Positions 6,927 through 14,741 of a stretch of 26,221 nucleotides of DNA are shown here, piece after piece. Source of the stretch: a virus; IMG/VR virus record IMGVR_UViG_3300033571_005084, positions 1-26,221 of that record; one strand, written 5' to 3'. The notes under the pieces were generated by a model. It ran no database searches, had not been told where the DNA came from, and saw only the letters and a program-made list of their open reading frames with translations. The position numbers and the translations under genes are program-made. Numbering within the stretch: the stretch's first letter is position 1; each line of letters begins with the position of its first letter.

Positions 6927-8892
6927 GCATTTCGCCGGTCAGCATGACCGCCCCGCCGCCAGCAATTGCCCCGGCCGCTGGCAGCACATTGCCTGCCGCT
7001 GCTTGAGCGGCGATCGCGCCGGCCCCCGTAAGCGTGCCGACGTTTTGCACGGACACGCCCGAGCGACTGGCATTTGCCGCCTTCTCGACGCCACCTTGAA
7101 GGCGCGCCACTTCTGCCAAGTCGTCCAGCGCGTCACGCTGCGCGGTCCCTTTGGGACCAAACAGCACGTCTTTTGCGGCCTCGCTCAATCCGCCTTTTTG
7201 GCCCGACGCGCCGTAATTCTTGGCAAACTGCGTGACGCTAAACGCACCTTCGCCGCCGAGCGCCCCAGCCGTTGGCTTGCCCATATCGTCGATGAGCGTT
7301 GCCGCGACATCACCCCACACGTCTTGCGGAACCGATCGGCGCAGGGCGAGGAGGCTTTCGGCATCTGACCGAGCGCCGGACGTAGCGACGCCCTTGATGC
7401 GTGCATAAAGGTTTTCAGCGGACACGCGGTCGTTCATCACGCCAAAGCGCTGGTCGATCTGCTTAAGGCGCTGCGATCCCGTCCGGTAAAATTGATCGGC
7501 ACGGCGCAAAGCGCGTTCAGCCGCTTCGCCGCCAATCTGGCGGGCGCTTGCCCGAATGTCCTGCGTTAGCGCACCTTCAAGACGTTGAAGGGACGCGTCG
7601 TCCATGCCCTGGCGCAGTTGCGGATTGCGTTGAGCCTCGCGCACCCAGGTTCGCAGCGCGCGAAGATCGGCAAATTTGACCGCCCCTTGATCCGATCTAA
7701 GAGCCGTCATGATGCGGCCGATTTGCGGGTCGTTAACGAGGCCCGCAAGATTGGGAGACGAAACACGCCCCTCAATGTCAGAAAGCGTTTGCAGAGTTCT
7801 CTGCGTCGTGACCGGCGGGCGCATGCCGATGTTTGGTTGCATCAGGCCAGTCGCCGCCTGATCAATTCTTGCGAAGGCTTGGTCATACAGTCGCTTGGAG
7901 CGCGCAGGGAACGACCGTGGATCGTCAACGTTGCGAGCAAAGTTCGCCACGCCCTGCGCAACTTCATCGCCCGCAATCTGAGGTCCGCGCACTTGACCGA
8001 AGAGGCCGGCCACACGTCCGGCCGCCTGCTGTGTATCGTCAAGGCTGTTCTGCAAATTGCGCCGAGCTGAGCCGCCAAGCAGCCAATTTTCCGAAATGCC
8101 CTTCGCCATGCCGCCAGTTTCGGAGCCGGTCATGGCTGCGTAGGTTGGGCGCACGCCGACGCGCTTAAATAGCTTTGCGTTGTTGGCCGGGACGGCAGCT
8201 TTCGCTGTTGGTTGCGCAAGGCGATTAACAAAGGCCTGCATGCCGCTTCCAAAAAGCCCAGATGTGACGATCTGCGGCGCAGCGGCTTGCACGCGTTCCC
8301 CGATGTCGCCTTCTTGCTGAGCAATAGCAAAGGGAGACGTTAGCCCCGCCGTGATTGCGCCGGCTTTGAGGGCACTCATTGGCTTGGCCGCGACAGGAGA
8401 CATGCCCATCGTCTGCGGCCGACCAGCAACAGCAATGCCGCTCGCCGTTGCAAGGGCATTCAAGCCCGGACGCTGCTGGGCATACTGCCGTGCAAGGCCT
8501 TGGCGAACGTCTGCCGCCGCTTGGAACGCATCACCCGGAGAGATGGCTGACGGACGCCCTTGCATGGCGCCAAACGCGTTCTTGCCCGCTTGCGCGAGGA
8601 ACGCGCCCGCGCCTTCGACCTCATCACCGACGCCCAAGTTGTTGAGCACTTGATCCGTGAAGCCGCCGAACGCCCCCCGGCTGTCGAGTTGTTGTCCCAT
8701 GATGGTCGGCCCAACAGTCGACTGGCGGCGCTCTTGATCGACGCGCGCGGCCATGTACCCAGGGCGATCCGCCCTGCGCAACTCTTCTGGCGTCGTATTC
8801 TCGCTTGCAACGTAAGCGTCGATTTCTTCCTCGGGCGCGCCGAGGTCGATCATTTTGGCGACGTTGCGCTTCACGCGGGCAAGGTCGGTCAT
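6727..8892 (-). CDS. Large internal virion/ejection protein, 721 aa
   Basis: This is a long, mostly helical protein rich in Ala, Gln, Arg and Gly, with no cysteines seen. It has hydrophobic Ala/Gly stretches, notably near residues 625-660 (A-G-A-I-A-A-Q-A-A-A-G-N-V-L-P), and a Gln-rich end. Size and place (third and longest of three consecutive genes after the tail-hub group and before the fibre) match the P22 gp7-gp20-gp16 ejection set, whose proteins leave the capsid with the DNA and cross the host envelope. No lysozyme or transglycosylase motif was found. The ATG at 8892 overlaps the previous TGA. Assignment by gene order and composition, not by a diagnostic motif. Confidence 0.78.
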   Translation of the reverse strand: MTDLARVKRNVAKMIDLGAPEEEIDAYVASENTTPEELRRADRPGYMAARVDQERRQSTVGPTIMGQQLDSRGAFGGFTDQVLNNLGVGDEVEGAGAFLAQAGKNAFGAMQGRPSAISPGDAFQAAADVRQGLARQYAQQRPGLNALATASGIAVAGRPQTMGMSPVAAKPMSALKAGAITAGLTSPFAIAQQEGDIGERVQAAAPQIVTSGLFGSGMQAFVNRLAQPTAKAAVPANNAKLFKRVGVRPTYAAMTGSETGGMAKGISENWLLGGSARRNLQNSLDDTQQAAGRVAGLFGQVRGPQIAGDEVAQGVANFARNVDDPRSFPARSKRLYDQAFARIDQAATGLMQPNIGMRPPVTTQRTLQTLSDIEGRVSSPNLAGLVNDPQIGRIMTALRSDQGAVKFADLRALRTWVREAQRNPQLRQGMDDASLQRLEGALTQDIRASARQIGGEAAERALRRADQFYRTGSQRLKQIDQRFGVMNDRVSAENLYARIKGVATSGARSDAESLLALRRSVPQDVWGDVAATLIDDMGKPTAGALGGEGAFSVTQFAKNYGASGQKGGLSEAAKDVLFGPKGTAQRDALDDLAEVARLQGGVEKAANASRSGVSVQNVGTLTGAGAIAAQAAAGNVLPAAGAIAGGGAVMLTGEMLTNPAFVRWLAGAPRAGQTIGGWRAHLAQLGQLAARDPALSTYYSQQVSALLSSPDRPQYTQQQTR

Positions 8893-10028
8893 TCGAGGCC
8901 GTACTTAGCTTTAAGGTTGGGCTGCTGCGACTGAGCGGAGCCGGGGCGCGTCGGCTGCGCGCCGGGCATGGGCTGCCCAAAATCGCGTTGATAAGCCGCC
9001 GCAACGTTAGCCATTGAGTCCTGATATTGCCGCTCAAGCCGATCAAGGTTCTGCCGGAACTGCGCTTCGCTTTGGCTTTGCTTGAGGCTCCCCATAACAG
9101 CTTGCAGCAAGGCCAATTCGCGCTCCGTAACCTGTCCCAGCGCGCCGCCTGTCGGGCTGTTGTCGCGCATGTCTTGCAACTCTTTGAATCCGATGTTGGC
9201 GCCGATCGTGTCGATCAGAGAGGAAAGGTCTGCGGCAGGCGTGCCGCCGACATTGCGAGCAATGTTGCCGATGAAGCCGGTCGTCGTCCCGTCGACAAGC
9301 GCACGAGCCCTCGCGATGTCCTGCGTAACGAGGCTCTGGCGCTGAAACTGCCCCTTAAGCGAACGCCGCACCTTGTCCTGCTTTTCCGCAACAGCCGCGC
9401 CCTTTTGCCCTTGGTCAGCGGCGAAGCGCGCACGGTCGAGGTTCAATTGCGCCTGCTGATACGGTGTAAGCTGTCCCGCTTGTTGCTGGTCGAATTGGAA
9501 CTTGCGCGCGTCAAGATCGAGTCGCGCCAGCGCGATCGGGTCGACCTTTTGCGGCTCCGGGAACTTGCGCCGAAGTGCCATTTCAGGCGCTATCGCAAAC
9601 AAGTCGCGCTCATCTTGCGACATGCCCGCCGTCATGCGGTCCAGCGGCTCCGTTTGCTGCAATCTATCCAGCCCGCCCATCGCGGCGTCGTATTGGCCGC
9701 GCTGCGCCGTGTTCTCGCGGTCGTAAAGGTCATTCAACTGGCCCTGATTGTTCCCGAGCTGCTGGAGCATCGCCCCGATGACCTGCATGCGGTTGAACTC
9801 AGGCCCGTTGTAAGACGGACGCGGCATGCCCTGGACGGATTGCGTCGGCGGCAGAGAAACGCCGACATCTGCGACGTCCAAGCTGACCGGAGCGGACGAG
9901 CCGAACAACCCGCGCGGGCGCGCAAGCGCTGGCATGGGCATTTCTGCTTGTGGCGCGGCCATAGGAAGCGCCGGCATAGCGGGCGCGCTTTGAAGCGGCA
10001 GACGACGACGCGAACCAAACAGGGCCAT
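8889..10028 (-). CDS. Gln-rich probable ejection protein, 379 aa
   Basis: The chosen start, ATG at 10028 (M-A-L-F-G-S-R-R-R), is two bases after the upstream stop. The longer ORF would run through the neighbouring gene with unusual composition. Residues 10-85 are low-complexity Pro/Ala/Met. Residues about 85-200 contain many Gln/Asp/Arg helices (N-N-Q-G-Q-L-N-D-L-Y-D-R-E-N). The rest is a long amphipathic helical region. It is the second of three consecutive probable ejection genes and is followed by an ATGA overlap. No enzymatic motif is present, and the role is inferred from context. Confidence 0.75.
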   Translation of the reverse strand: MALFGSRRRLPLQSAPAMPALPMAAPQAEMPMPALARPRGLFGSSAPVSLDVADVGVSLPPTQSVQGMPRPSYNGPEFNRMQVIGAMLQQLGNNQGQLNDLYDRENTAQRGQYDAAMGGLDRLQQTEPLDRMTAGMSQDERDLFAIAPEMALRRKFPEPQKVDPIALARLDLDARKFQFDQQQAGQLTPYQQAQLNLDRARFAADQGQKGAAVAEKQDKVRRSLKGQFQRQSLVTQDIARARALVDGTTTGFIGNIARNVGGTPAADLSSLIDTIGANIGFKELQDMRDNSPTGGALGQVTERELALLQAVMGSLKQSQSEAQFRQNLDRLERQYQDSMANVAAAYQRDFGQPMPGAQPTRPGSAQSQQPNLKAKYGLE

Positions 10029-10030
10029 GA

Positions 10031-10972
10031 CTACCCCGGCTTCTTGATGTTGCGCAGCATGCCGATCCCCTGCATCAGCGTCCCAGCGCCGCCGAGAAGG
10101 CCCGTGAAGGCGCCAAGCGGGTCGCTCGTCTTGCTCGTGCTCGTGGCGTTCTGATTGGTCGTCTGGCCCGTGAAAAGCTGCGGGTTCGTCTGCCCAAGCA
10201 GCCCGCCCATCGTCGCCAGCCAAGTTGCGCGCTGCAATTCCGGGTTGTTCTGCAATTCGATATCGCGCTGATCCGCGCCCATCTGCCCAAGCAACCCGAT
10301 GTTGGCTCGCTCGTTCTGATCCGCGCCCACGCCCATGTCGAAGAGCGAGCGCGCCGCATTGCTGCGGAAGTTCGCACCCGCCAAATCCTGGCCGCTGTTG
10401 AACTGATCCGCCGCAAACCGGTTGCCAATGTCGAACATCGCGCCCTGACGCGCTTGGTCAAAGCCCTGCGAGCGCAGTTGCGCCAGCAAGCCGGCTTGAC
10501 CACGCGCCGCATCCGCGCCCGCTTGGCCCATCGCCACGCCCTGACGCGAGCCGCCGAACGCGCCCGTAGGCGTTGCCGCCTTCAGTTGATTGAACGTCTG
10601 CCCCAGCGTGTTCTCGTAGTCCGCCATCGACGCGTCGATCACGTCGCGCTGGTACGGGTTCATGTATGGCGACAGGTCCGTGTTGCTGAGCTGTCCCGCC
10701 GTCACGCTTTGCGGCGTGTAGCCGAGCAAGCCCTGCATAGCGCTCGTGCCCTGACCGATCGCCGGATTGCCGCCGAGCGCGCCTGCGCGCTGCCACGCCT
10801 GCCGCTGATTGCTGTTCGCGCCGACGCTGTAGGACGACGGATCGCGGCCAAGCAGGCCTGCAACCTCGCCCGTGTATTGCTGGTACGGCTGCTGAATCCA
10901 TGACGGGACGTTTGGCGTCTGCGTCGTCGTGCTCTGCGTAGTCGTTTTCTGCTTTTTGCTCGATAGGCCCAT
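10031..10972 (-). CDS. Virion/ejection protein with GAFGGSR motif, 313 aa
   Basis: Residues about 100-160 contain Y-M-N-P-Y-Q-R-D-V-I-D followed by T-G-A-F-G-G-S-R-Q-G, a motif widespread in podovirus internal or tail-associated proteins. The N-terminus (S-S-K-K-Q-K-T-T-T-Q-S-T-T-T) is Thr/Gln-rich, as is the region before the C-terminus, which ends in a hydrophobic Gly-rich segment. The start at 10972 overlaps the upstream TAA as TAATG; a longer in-frame extension is rejected. It is the first of the three ejection-like genes, in the place of P22 gene 7 or 14. Confidence 0.78.
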   Translation of the reverse strand: MGLSSKKQKTTTQSTTTQTPNVPSWIQQPYQQYTGEVAGLLGRDPSSYSVGANSNQRQAWQRAGALGGNPAIGQGTSAMQGLLGYTPQSVTAGQLSNTDLSPYMNPYQRDVIDASMADYENTLGQTFNQLKAATPTGAFGGSRQGVAMGQAGADAARGQAGLLAQLRSQGFDQARQGAMFDIGNRFAADQFNSGQDLAGANFRSNAARSLFDMGVGADQNERANIGLLGQMGADQRDIELQNNPELQRATWLATMGGLLGQTNPQLFTGQTTNQNATSTSKTSDPLGAFTGLLGGAGTLMQGIGMLRNIKKPG

Positions 10973-11334
10973 TAGAGCACCTTCCTCAACACCACGGCCG
11001 CCCGATCGTATCCGCGGGGCTTCATGACCCGCTCCCATCCATCTCGCCCCGCCTGAATCACGACTTGTGTGACGCCAACGGATTTTGCCCATGCCTCAAG
11101 CTGCGGCACGCCAACATCGACGATCTCGGTCAGATCGCCCCCAGCCGGGGCCATCTCCATAACAATCTCGCCGGTCTCGGCGCTCCACACGCGCATAAAA
11201 ATGGCGGATTTCTCGCCACGCCAGAGGCCTGCATGCGGGCTTTCTTCCGCCTCGCGTTTAAGCTCATCAACCGTCACGACCGGCCGCGCCTCGCGCGTCA
11301 ACGCCTGCTCAATCAGGCCCCAATGGTCGATCAC
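10972..11334 (-). CDS. Small GNAT-like or virion-associated protein, 120 aa
   Basis: The C-terminal part (L-E-A-W-A-K-S-V-G-V-T-Q-V-V-I-Q-A-G-R-D-G-W, then K-P-R-G-Y) resembles the last strands and helix of small N-acetyltransferase-fold proteins found in podovirus tail clusters, such as the T7 gp13 type. A classical acetyl-CoA loop (Q/R-x-x-G-x-G/A) is not visible, so it may be a non-catalytic member. The GTG start at 11334 overlaps the previous TGA. The assignment is a fold-level guess; the gene itself is well supported. Confidence 0.7.
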   Translation of the reverse strand: MIDHWGLIEQALTREARPVVTVDELKREAEESPHAGLWRGEKSAIFMRVWSAETGEIVMEMAPAGGDLTEIVDVGVPQLEAWAKSVGVTQVVIQAGRDGWERVMKPRGYDRAAVVLRKVL

Positions 11335-11537
11335 AGCCGCCCCAGCTTCTGCGCCACGTAGCGATGCATGCTCGACCGATCCGGGATCAGCACCACGTCA
11401 TCGCCCTCACGCGGCAGGTCGTGCCAATAGTGCCGCTGATAGTCGTCGAGCAGGCGCACGCTCACCTTGTCGTCATGCACGATCGTCGGAATGCCCGCCG
11501 CCTGCCATGCGGCCTCATCAATCGGAATGCGGATCAC
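11331..11537 (-). CDS. Small hypothetical protein, 68 aa
   Basis: The longer ORF starts inside the upstream gene; the GTG at 11537 overlaps that gene's TGA as GTGA, so it is preferred. The protein is compact and charged (V-S-V-R-L-L-D-D-Y-Q-R-H-Y-W-H-D-L-P). No family is recognised. It lies among small genes after the tail-hub gene and probably belongs to virion assembly. Confidence 0.7.
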   Translation of the reverse strand: MIRIPIDEAAWQAAGIPTIVHDDKVSVRLLDDYQRHYWHDLPREGDDVVLIPDRSSMHRYVAQKLGRL

Positions 11538-11740
11538 AGCGCGGTCGTCCCGAGCGTGCCGGTATTGCCGACCGTCAGCACCCAACGCGAGCCGTTCGGC
11601 GCCGTCAGGATGATGCGGCCACGCCCCATCTCAACGTCGTTCCCGCGCTTCAAGTTCTGCGCGTCTTCCTGCTCAAGCTGAAAGCGCGTCTGCTGCTCGT
11701 TGGCGCGGTCATACGCCTGCGGCGCGATCGGCAGCTTCAT
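11534..11740 (-). CDS. Small conserved podovirus-type protein, 68 aa
   Basis: The C-terminal half (G-R-I-I-L-T-A-P-N-G-S-R-W-V-L-T-V-G-N-T-G) with the ending T-L-G-T-T-A-L is a pattern I recognise from small proteins beside podovirus tail-hub genes; their function is not established. The N-terminal half is a charged Gln/Glu helix. The ATG overlaps the tail-hub stop as ATGA. Confidence 0.75.
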   Translation of the reverse strand: MKLPIAPQAYDRANEQQTRFQLEQEDAQNLKRGNDVEMGRGRIILTAPNGSRWVLTVGNTGTLGTTAL

Positions 11741-13221
11741 CGACGCCCGCCTTGGACCACATCAAAGCGCGGCGTGCCAAAGCGCCACGGCACTGTGTTG
11801 ACGCCCTCGACGCGCATCCTGACCTGACGCGCGCTGAACCGCACATCGACCGGGTTGCTCATCGTGAACGGCCCGACCGTCGACTCCAACGCGTTCGGCC
11901 AATCCCGCAGCTTGAATGACACCCGCACATCGCCCTGCGTCTTCTCGTCTGGGATCAGCGTTCGCACCTTCACGACGCGCTCGCCCTCGCCAATCTCAAA
12001 CGGCCCACTCTCGGCAAACGGCGTCACACCCGAATAGCTCGCGCCGGTCTCGTGGTCGTACAGGTTGCCGTCATTCCCGACCGCAATCGGGTTCGTCATC
12101 ACGCCGCGGTCGATCGCGCACAGGCGCACCCATGACGTCATGTCGTGAATGTTCCAATGCCCCTCGCGGATGTTGAACACCACCACCTTGTCGCACTCGG
12201 TCGACGCCTGCGACGGGTAGAACCACCACACCTCAGAGAACGTCGAGTTGATGAACCCCGTGATCTTGCTGCGCTGCGCCGCGTTCAGGTTCGTCTGGAT
12301 TTCATCCCACACGTCGCACGGCATTTGCTGCGTCACGCCGTCAAAGCGATAGAACCCGGCCGGGCTCATCCAATACGCCGCGCTGTCGGCCACCACGCAC
12401 GCGCCGCGCGAGATCGCACCGCAATTGTCGCCCACTTTGTCGAAGCTGTAGACGAGCGGAAGGCGAATGTAGGTCGCCAGATGCACGTCAACATCGGTCC
12501 AGATCAACGTGCCCGACCGCAGCCGCTTGCCGCACATGATCTGCCCAGACGTCTGAAGGTCAAAGTCGCCCGCCTGGTTCGTCGCGGCCGGCGTCCACGT
12601 CGTTTCGGCCTCTTGGTCCGACCACTGAACCCGTCGCCGGTTGCCCGCCGCGCCGAGCGCGAACACGAACCGCTCCGGGCTGACCACAACGCCGACACAG
12701 CTCGTCGGCGCGCCCGTCAGCGCCGCCGCAACGCCGCTCAGTTGCCAATACCAGATGCGCCCATCGGTCGGCATGCAGCCGAGCAGGTTCTGCCCGAACG
12801 TGTCGAGGCTCCACACGTCCGCCTCAAGGATCGTCGCCACGTCAAGCCGCGGCGTGCCGTATGTGCCCACGCCGTAGTTGCCCGTGCCGTACCCGCCCGC
12901 CGTCGTGGCGTCCGCGCGCCCCGTCGTGAAGCCGACCGGCGTAATGTCCGTCATCGTCGTCGCGCTCGACGTCGCCGCATACAGGTTCGTATGCGTGCCC
13001 ACCGCCACGCGCCGCGTGTTGCTGTTGTCGCGCCACGAGATCGCCGCACGCCCCTTGCCGCTGATCGTCGCCGTCGTCCGCGCCGCCCAGCCGCCGATCG
13101 GCTGCATGGTCCCCTCATACCAGCGCATAAGGTTCTGGGCGTACCAACGCCCCTTCGCGCTGCGCTCCGTGCCCCCGTTGCGGTAGAGGCCGGGCGGAAT
13201 GTCGACGCTAACCCAAGTCAT
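11737..13221 (-). CDS. Tail hub / DNA-stabilisation protein, P22 gp10-like, 494 aa
   Basis: The sequence is beta-rich with many aromatic residues, as in six-bladed propeller-like tail hubs. It has the characteristic late segment S-E-V-W-W-F-Y-P-S-Q-A-S-T-E-C-D followed by V-V-V-F-N-I-R-E-G-H-W-N-I, typical of gp10-like packaged-DNA-stabilisation proteins. The length is close to P22 gp10 (472 aa). Gp10 closes the head after packaging and carries the tail fibres or spikes. The start at 13221 (M-T-W-V-S-V-D-I-P-P-G-L) overlaps the adaptor gene's stop as TGATG; the longer upstream reading is antisense-like composition. Confidence 0.87.
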   Translation of the reverse strand: MTWVSVDIPPGLYRNGGTERSAKGRWYAQNLMRWYEGTMQPIGGWAARTTATISGKGRAAISWRDNSNTRRVAVGTHTNLYAATSSATTMTDITPVGFTTGRADATTAGGYGTGNYGVGTYGTPRLDVATILEADVWSLDTFGQNLLGCMPTDGRIWYWQLSGVAAALTGAPTSCVGVVVSPERFVFALGAAGNRRRVQWSDQEAETTWTPAATNQAGDFDLQTSGQIMCGKRLRSGTLIWTDVDVHLATYIRLPLVYSFDKVGDNCGAISRGACVVADSAAYWMSPAGFYRFDGVTQQMPCDVWDEIQTNLNAAQRSKITGFINSTFSEVWWFYPSQASTECDKVVVFNIREGHWNIHDMTSWVRLCAIDRGVMTNPIAVGNDGNLYDHETGASYSGVTPFAESGPFEIGEGERVVKVRTLIPDEKTQGDVRVSFKLRDWPNALESTVGPFTMSNPVDVRFSARQVRMRVEGVNTVPWRFGTPRFDVVQGGRR

Positions 13222-13898
13222 CAGCGGTACGGATACCGATACCAGCCAATTTCGGTGCGCAGGCCCGTGTAATTCTGCGACTTCGGGTAAGCCGTCAGGA
13301 TCTCGGCAAACGCCGCGTCGCGCTTCGCCTGCCACGTCGTCACACGCTCGTCGTTGTCCAGATAGGGCTCGGCCTCCACGAGCGCGCCCCACAGGTACAA
13401 ATCAGGATGCGCCAAGAACAGCCAGTTCACGCCGGACGCGAGCGCCGGAATGCGCTGGATGTAGACCAAGCGCGTCGTGTAGCTGGTCGTCGGCACAGGG
13501 AAAAACCGCAACTGCGTGCCCACGCGCGCAAAGTGCTTCGGCGGGCTCGTGTCGGTGCCGTAAATGTCATTCCCCCAGCGCGCATACTGGTTCTTGTCGT
13601 ACGCCATGCGCGCGATGCTCTCGGACGTGGACGGCGTAATCGTGTACGGCCGCGTCGCGCTCGGCACTTCTAGCGAAATGACCTCAAGCAGATCAGCCGG
13701 CGCAGGCTCGTACTCGGCGTCAACAATGAACGCCTCGTTCGTCGCCAGCATGATCGCCAGCCGCTTGTCAGCAAAGAACCGGTTCGCCTTCGCCTCGAAC
13801 AGCGTCACGAGATCGCCCGCAATGCTGTCCGTAATCTTGGTCGAGTTCGCCCAATCCGTGATGGACGCCTTCAGCTCCGCGTACGTGCTAAGCGGCAT
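13221..13898 (-). CDS. Head-tail adaptor, P22 gp4-like, 225 aa
   Basis: The N-terminus (T-Y-A-E-L-K-A-S-I-T-D-W, then L-V-T-L-F-E-A-K-A-N-R-F-F) matches the start of gp4/gp6-type connector proteins. P-A-D-L-L-E-V-I-S-L and L-Y-L-W-G-A-L-V-E-A-E-P-Y-L are further family-like segments. Such proteins form the ring beneath the portal. It sits between the head genes and the tail hub, as in P22. It overlaps the preceding 71-aa gene by 11 bases and the next by one. Confidence 0.85.
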   Translation of the reverse strand: MPLSTYAELKASITDWANSTKITDSIAGDLVTLFEAKANRFFADKRLAIMLATNEAFIVDAEYEPAPADLLEVISLEVPSATRPYTITPSTSESIARMAYDKNQYARWGNDIYGTDTSPPKHFARVGTQLRFFPVPTTSYTTRLVYIQRIPALASGVNWLFLAHPDLYLWGALVEAEPYLDNDERVTTWQAKRDAAFAEILTAYPKSQNYTGLRTEIGWYRYPYR

Positions 13899-14103
13899 CG
13901 CCCGGTTCTTCCGTCACGACCGCTTCCACGGCCGCCTTCGGCGGACGCCCGCGACGTTTGGCGGGCGCAGGTTCGGCCGCTTCTGCAACCTCACCCGCAC
14001 GCCGCCAGCCGTTCGCCAGATCAGCCTCAACCTCTTTTTCGTGATGCGCGTACTTAAGCCCGTAAACCGGGTGTTCGAGCAGCACGTTAAGCGAAAAGCT
14101 CAT
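13888..14103 (-). CDS. Small protein with AT-hook-like tail, 71 aa
   Basis: The N-terminal 35 residues are an ordinary small fold (L-L-E-H-P-V-Y-G-L-K-Y-A-H-H-E-K-E). The rest is Ala/Glu-rich with K-R-R-G-R-P-P-K near residues 49-56, which matches the minor-groove AT-hook core R-G-R-P. The place between head and adaptor genes suggests a head-completion or packaged-DNA-binding role, unproven. It is coupled by ATGA to the upstream gene. Confidence 0.7.
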   Translation of the reverse strand: MSFSLNVLLEHPVYGLKYAHHEKEVEADLANGWRRAGEVAEAAEPAPAKRRGRPPKAAVEAVVTEEPGDAA

Positions 14104-14402
14104 CTGTAAAGCACCCGCACCGTTCCCGTGGCGCCGCCCGCGAACTCTACATAAAGCCCGCGGTTGGCATTGATCCCTTCGGTCAGAACGCCGCCGCCGC
14201 CCGCAGCCGTGCCGGCCGGGATGACGTCGACAATCGGACCGTTGGTGACTTCGTTCCCGCTGGCGTCCATAGCCTCGCGGATGTTGATCGCCCCGGTCGC
14301 CGTCGTGACCGTGACGATATAGCCAAAGTAGTCATTGCGAGCGGCGGGCATTCCAACCCTGCCGCTCGCGCTGAAAACTTGGCTGTCGACGCCGCAGCTC
14401 AT
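14100..14402 (-). CDS. Small head protein, possible decoration protein, 100 aa
   Basis: The sequence is Gly/Ala/Thr/Val-rich and beta-like, with a glycine run near residues 68-70 (T-A-A-G-G-G-G-V-L) and a basic end (V-R-V-L-Y-R). No catalytic motif is seen. It is the second small gene after the coat gene, a frequent place for capsid decoration or stabilising proteins (inference). The ATG overlaps the previous TGA. Confidence 0.72.
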   Translation of the reverse strand: MSCGVDSQVFSASGRVGMPAARNDYFGYIVTVTTATGAINIREAMDASGNEVTNGPIVDVIPAGTAAGGGGVLTEGINANRGLYVEFAGGATGTVRVLYR

Positions 14403-14728
14403 GGGACGAACGCCGCAGGGATCTGCGCCTGAGACATCTCAGGGCGGAACACCAGCAGTTGATACGTCTCCGCGGCCGGGTCGATCGCGCCGGCCGTGGC
14501 GTTGACGAACTGCACCGCCAGCGTGTTCGCTGCGCTGACCCGCGCCGTGAGCACGCCAAGACCGGCCGAAAGCGTCGGCTTTTGCAGGATCACGAAATCC
14601 CCGACCTGTAGGCCGGGGATCGTGAAGGTCTGCTCAGCCACCGTGTTGATCGCCACAGACGCCACGTCCAACGAGACGCGCATGGCGAAGATACGCGCGA
14701 CGTTACCGCGCGCAACAAGTGTGGACAT
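14399..14728 (-). CDS. Small beta-rich head protein following coat, 109 aa
   Basis: The start at 14728 is set by AGGAGAG seven bases... upstream at 14734-14740, immediately past the coat stop; the longer ORF is antisense-like Ser/Arg-rich sequence. The product has alternating hydrophobic strands (T-F-T-I-P-G-L-Q-V-G-D-F-V-I-L-Q-K-P) and a second repeat-like half (G-V-L-T-A-R-V-S-A-A-N-T-L-A-V-Q-F). This pattern is common to small proteins next to P22-like coat genes. A decoration or cement role is likely but not shown. Confidence 0.77.
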   Translation of the reverse strand: MSTLVARGNVARIFAMRVSLDVASVAINTVAEQTFTIPGLQVGDFVILQKPTLSAGLGVLTARVSAANTLAVQFVNATAGAIDPAAETYQLLVFRPEMSQAQIPAAFVP

Positions 14729-14741
14729 GGTGGCTCTCCTA

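Noticed and set aside
9027-10154. 375-aa plus-strand ORF
   Set aside because: It is antisense to the Gln-rich ejection gene and typical of shadow frames (runs of Arg and Leu).
12145-13272. 375-aa plus-strand ORF
   Set aside because: It is antisense to the tail-hub gene; composition is almost only Arg, Ala, His and Val.
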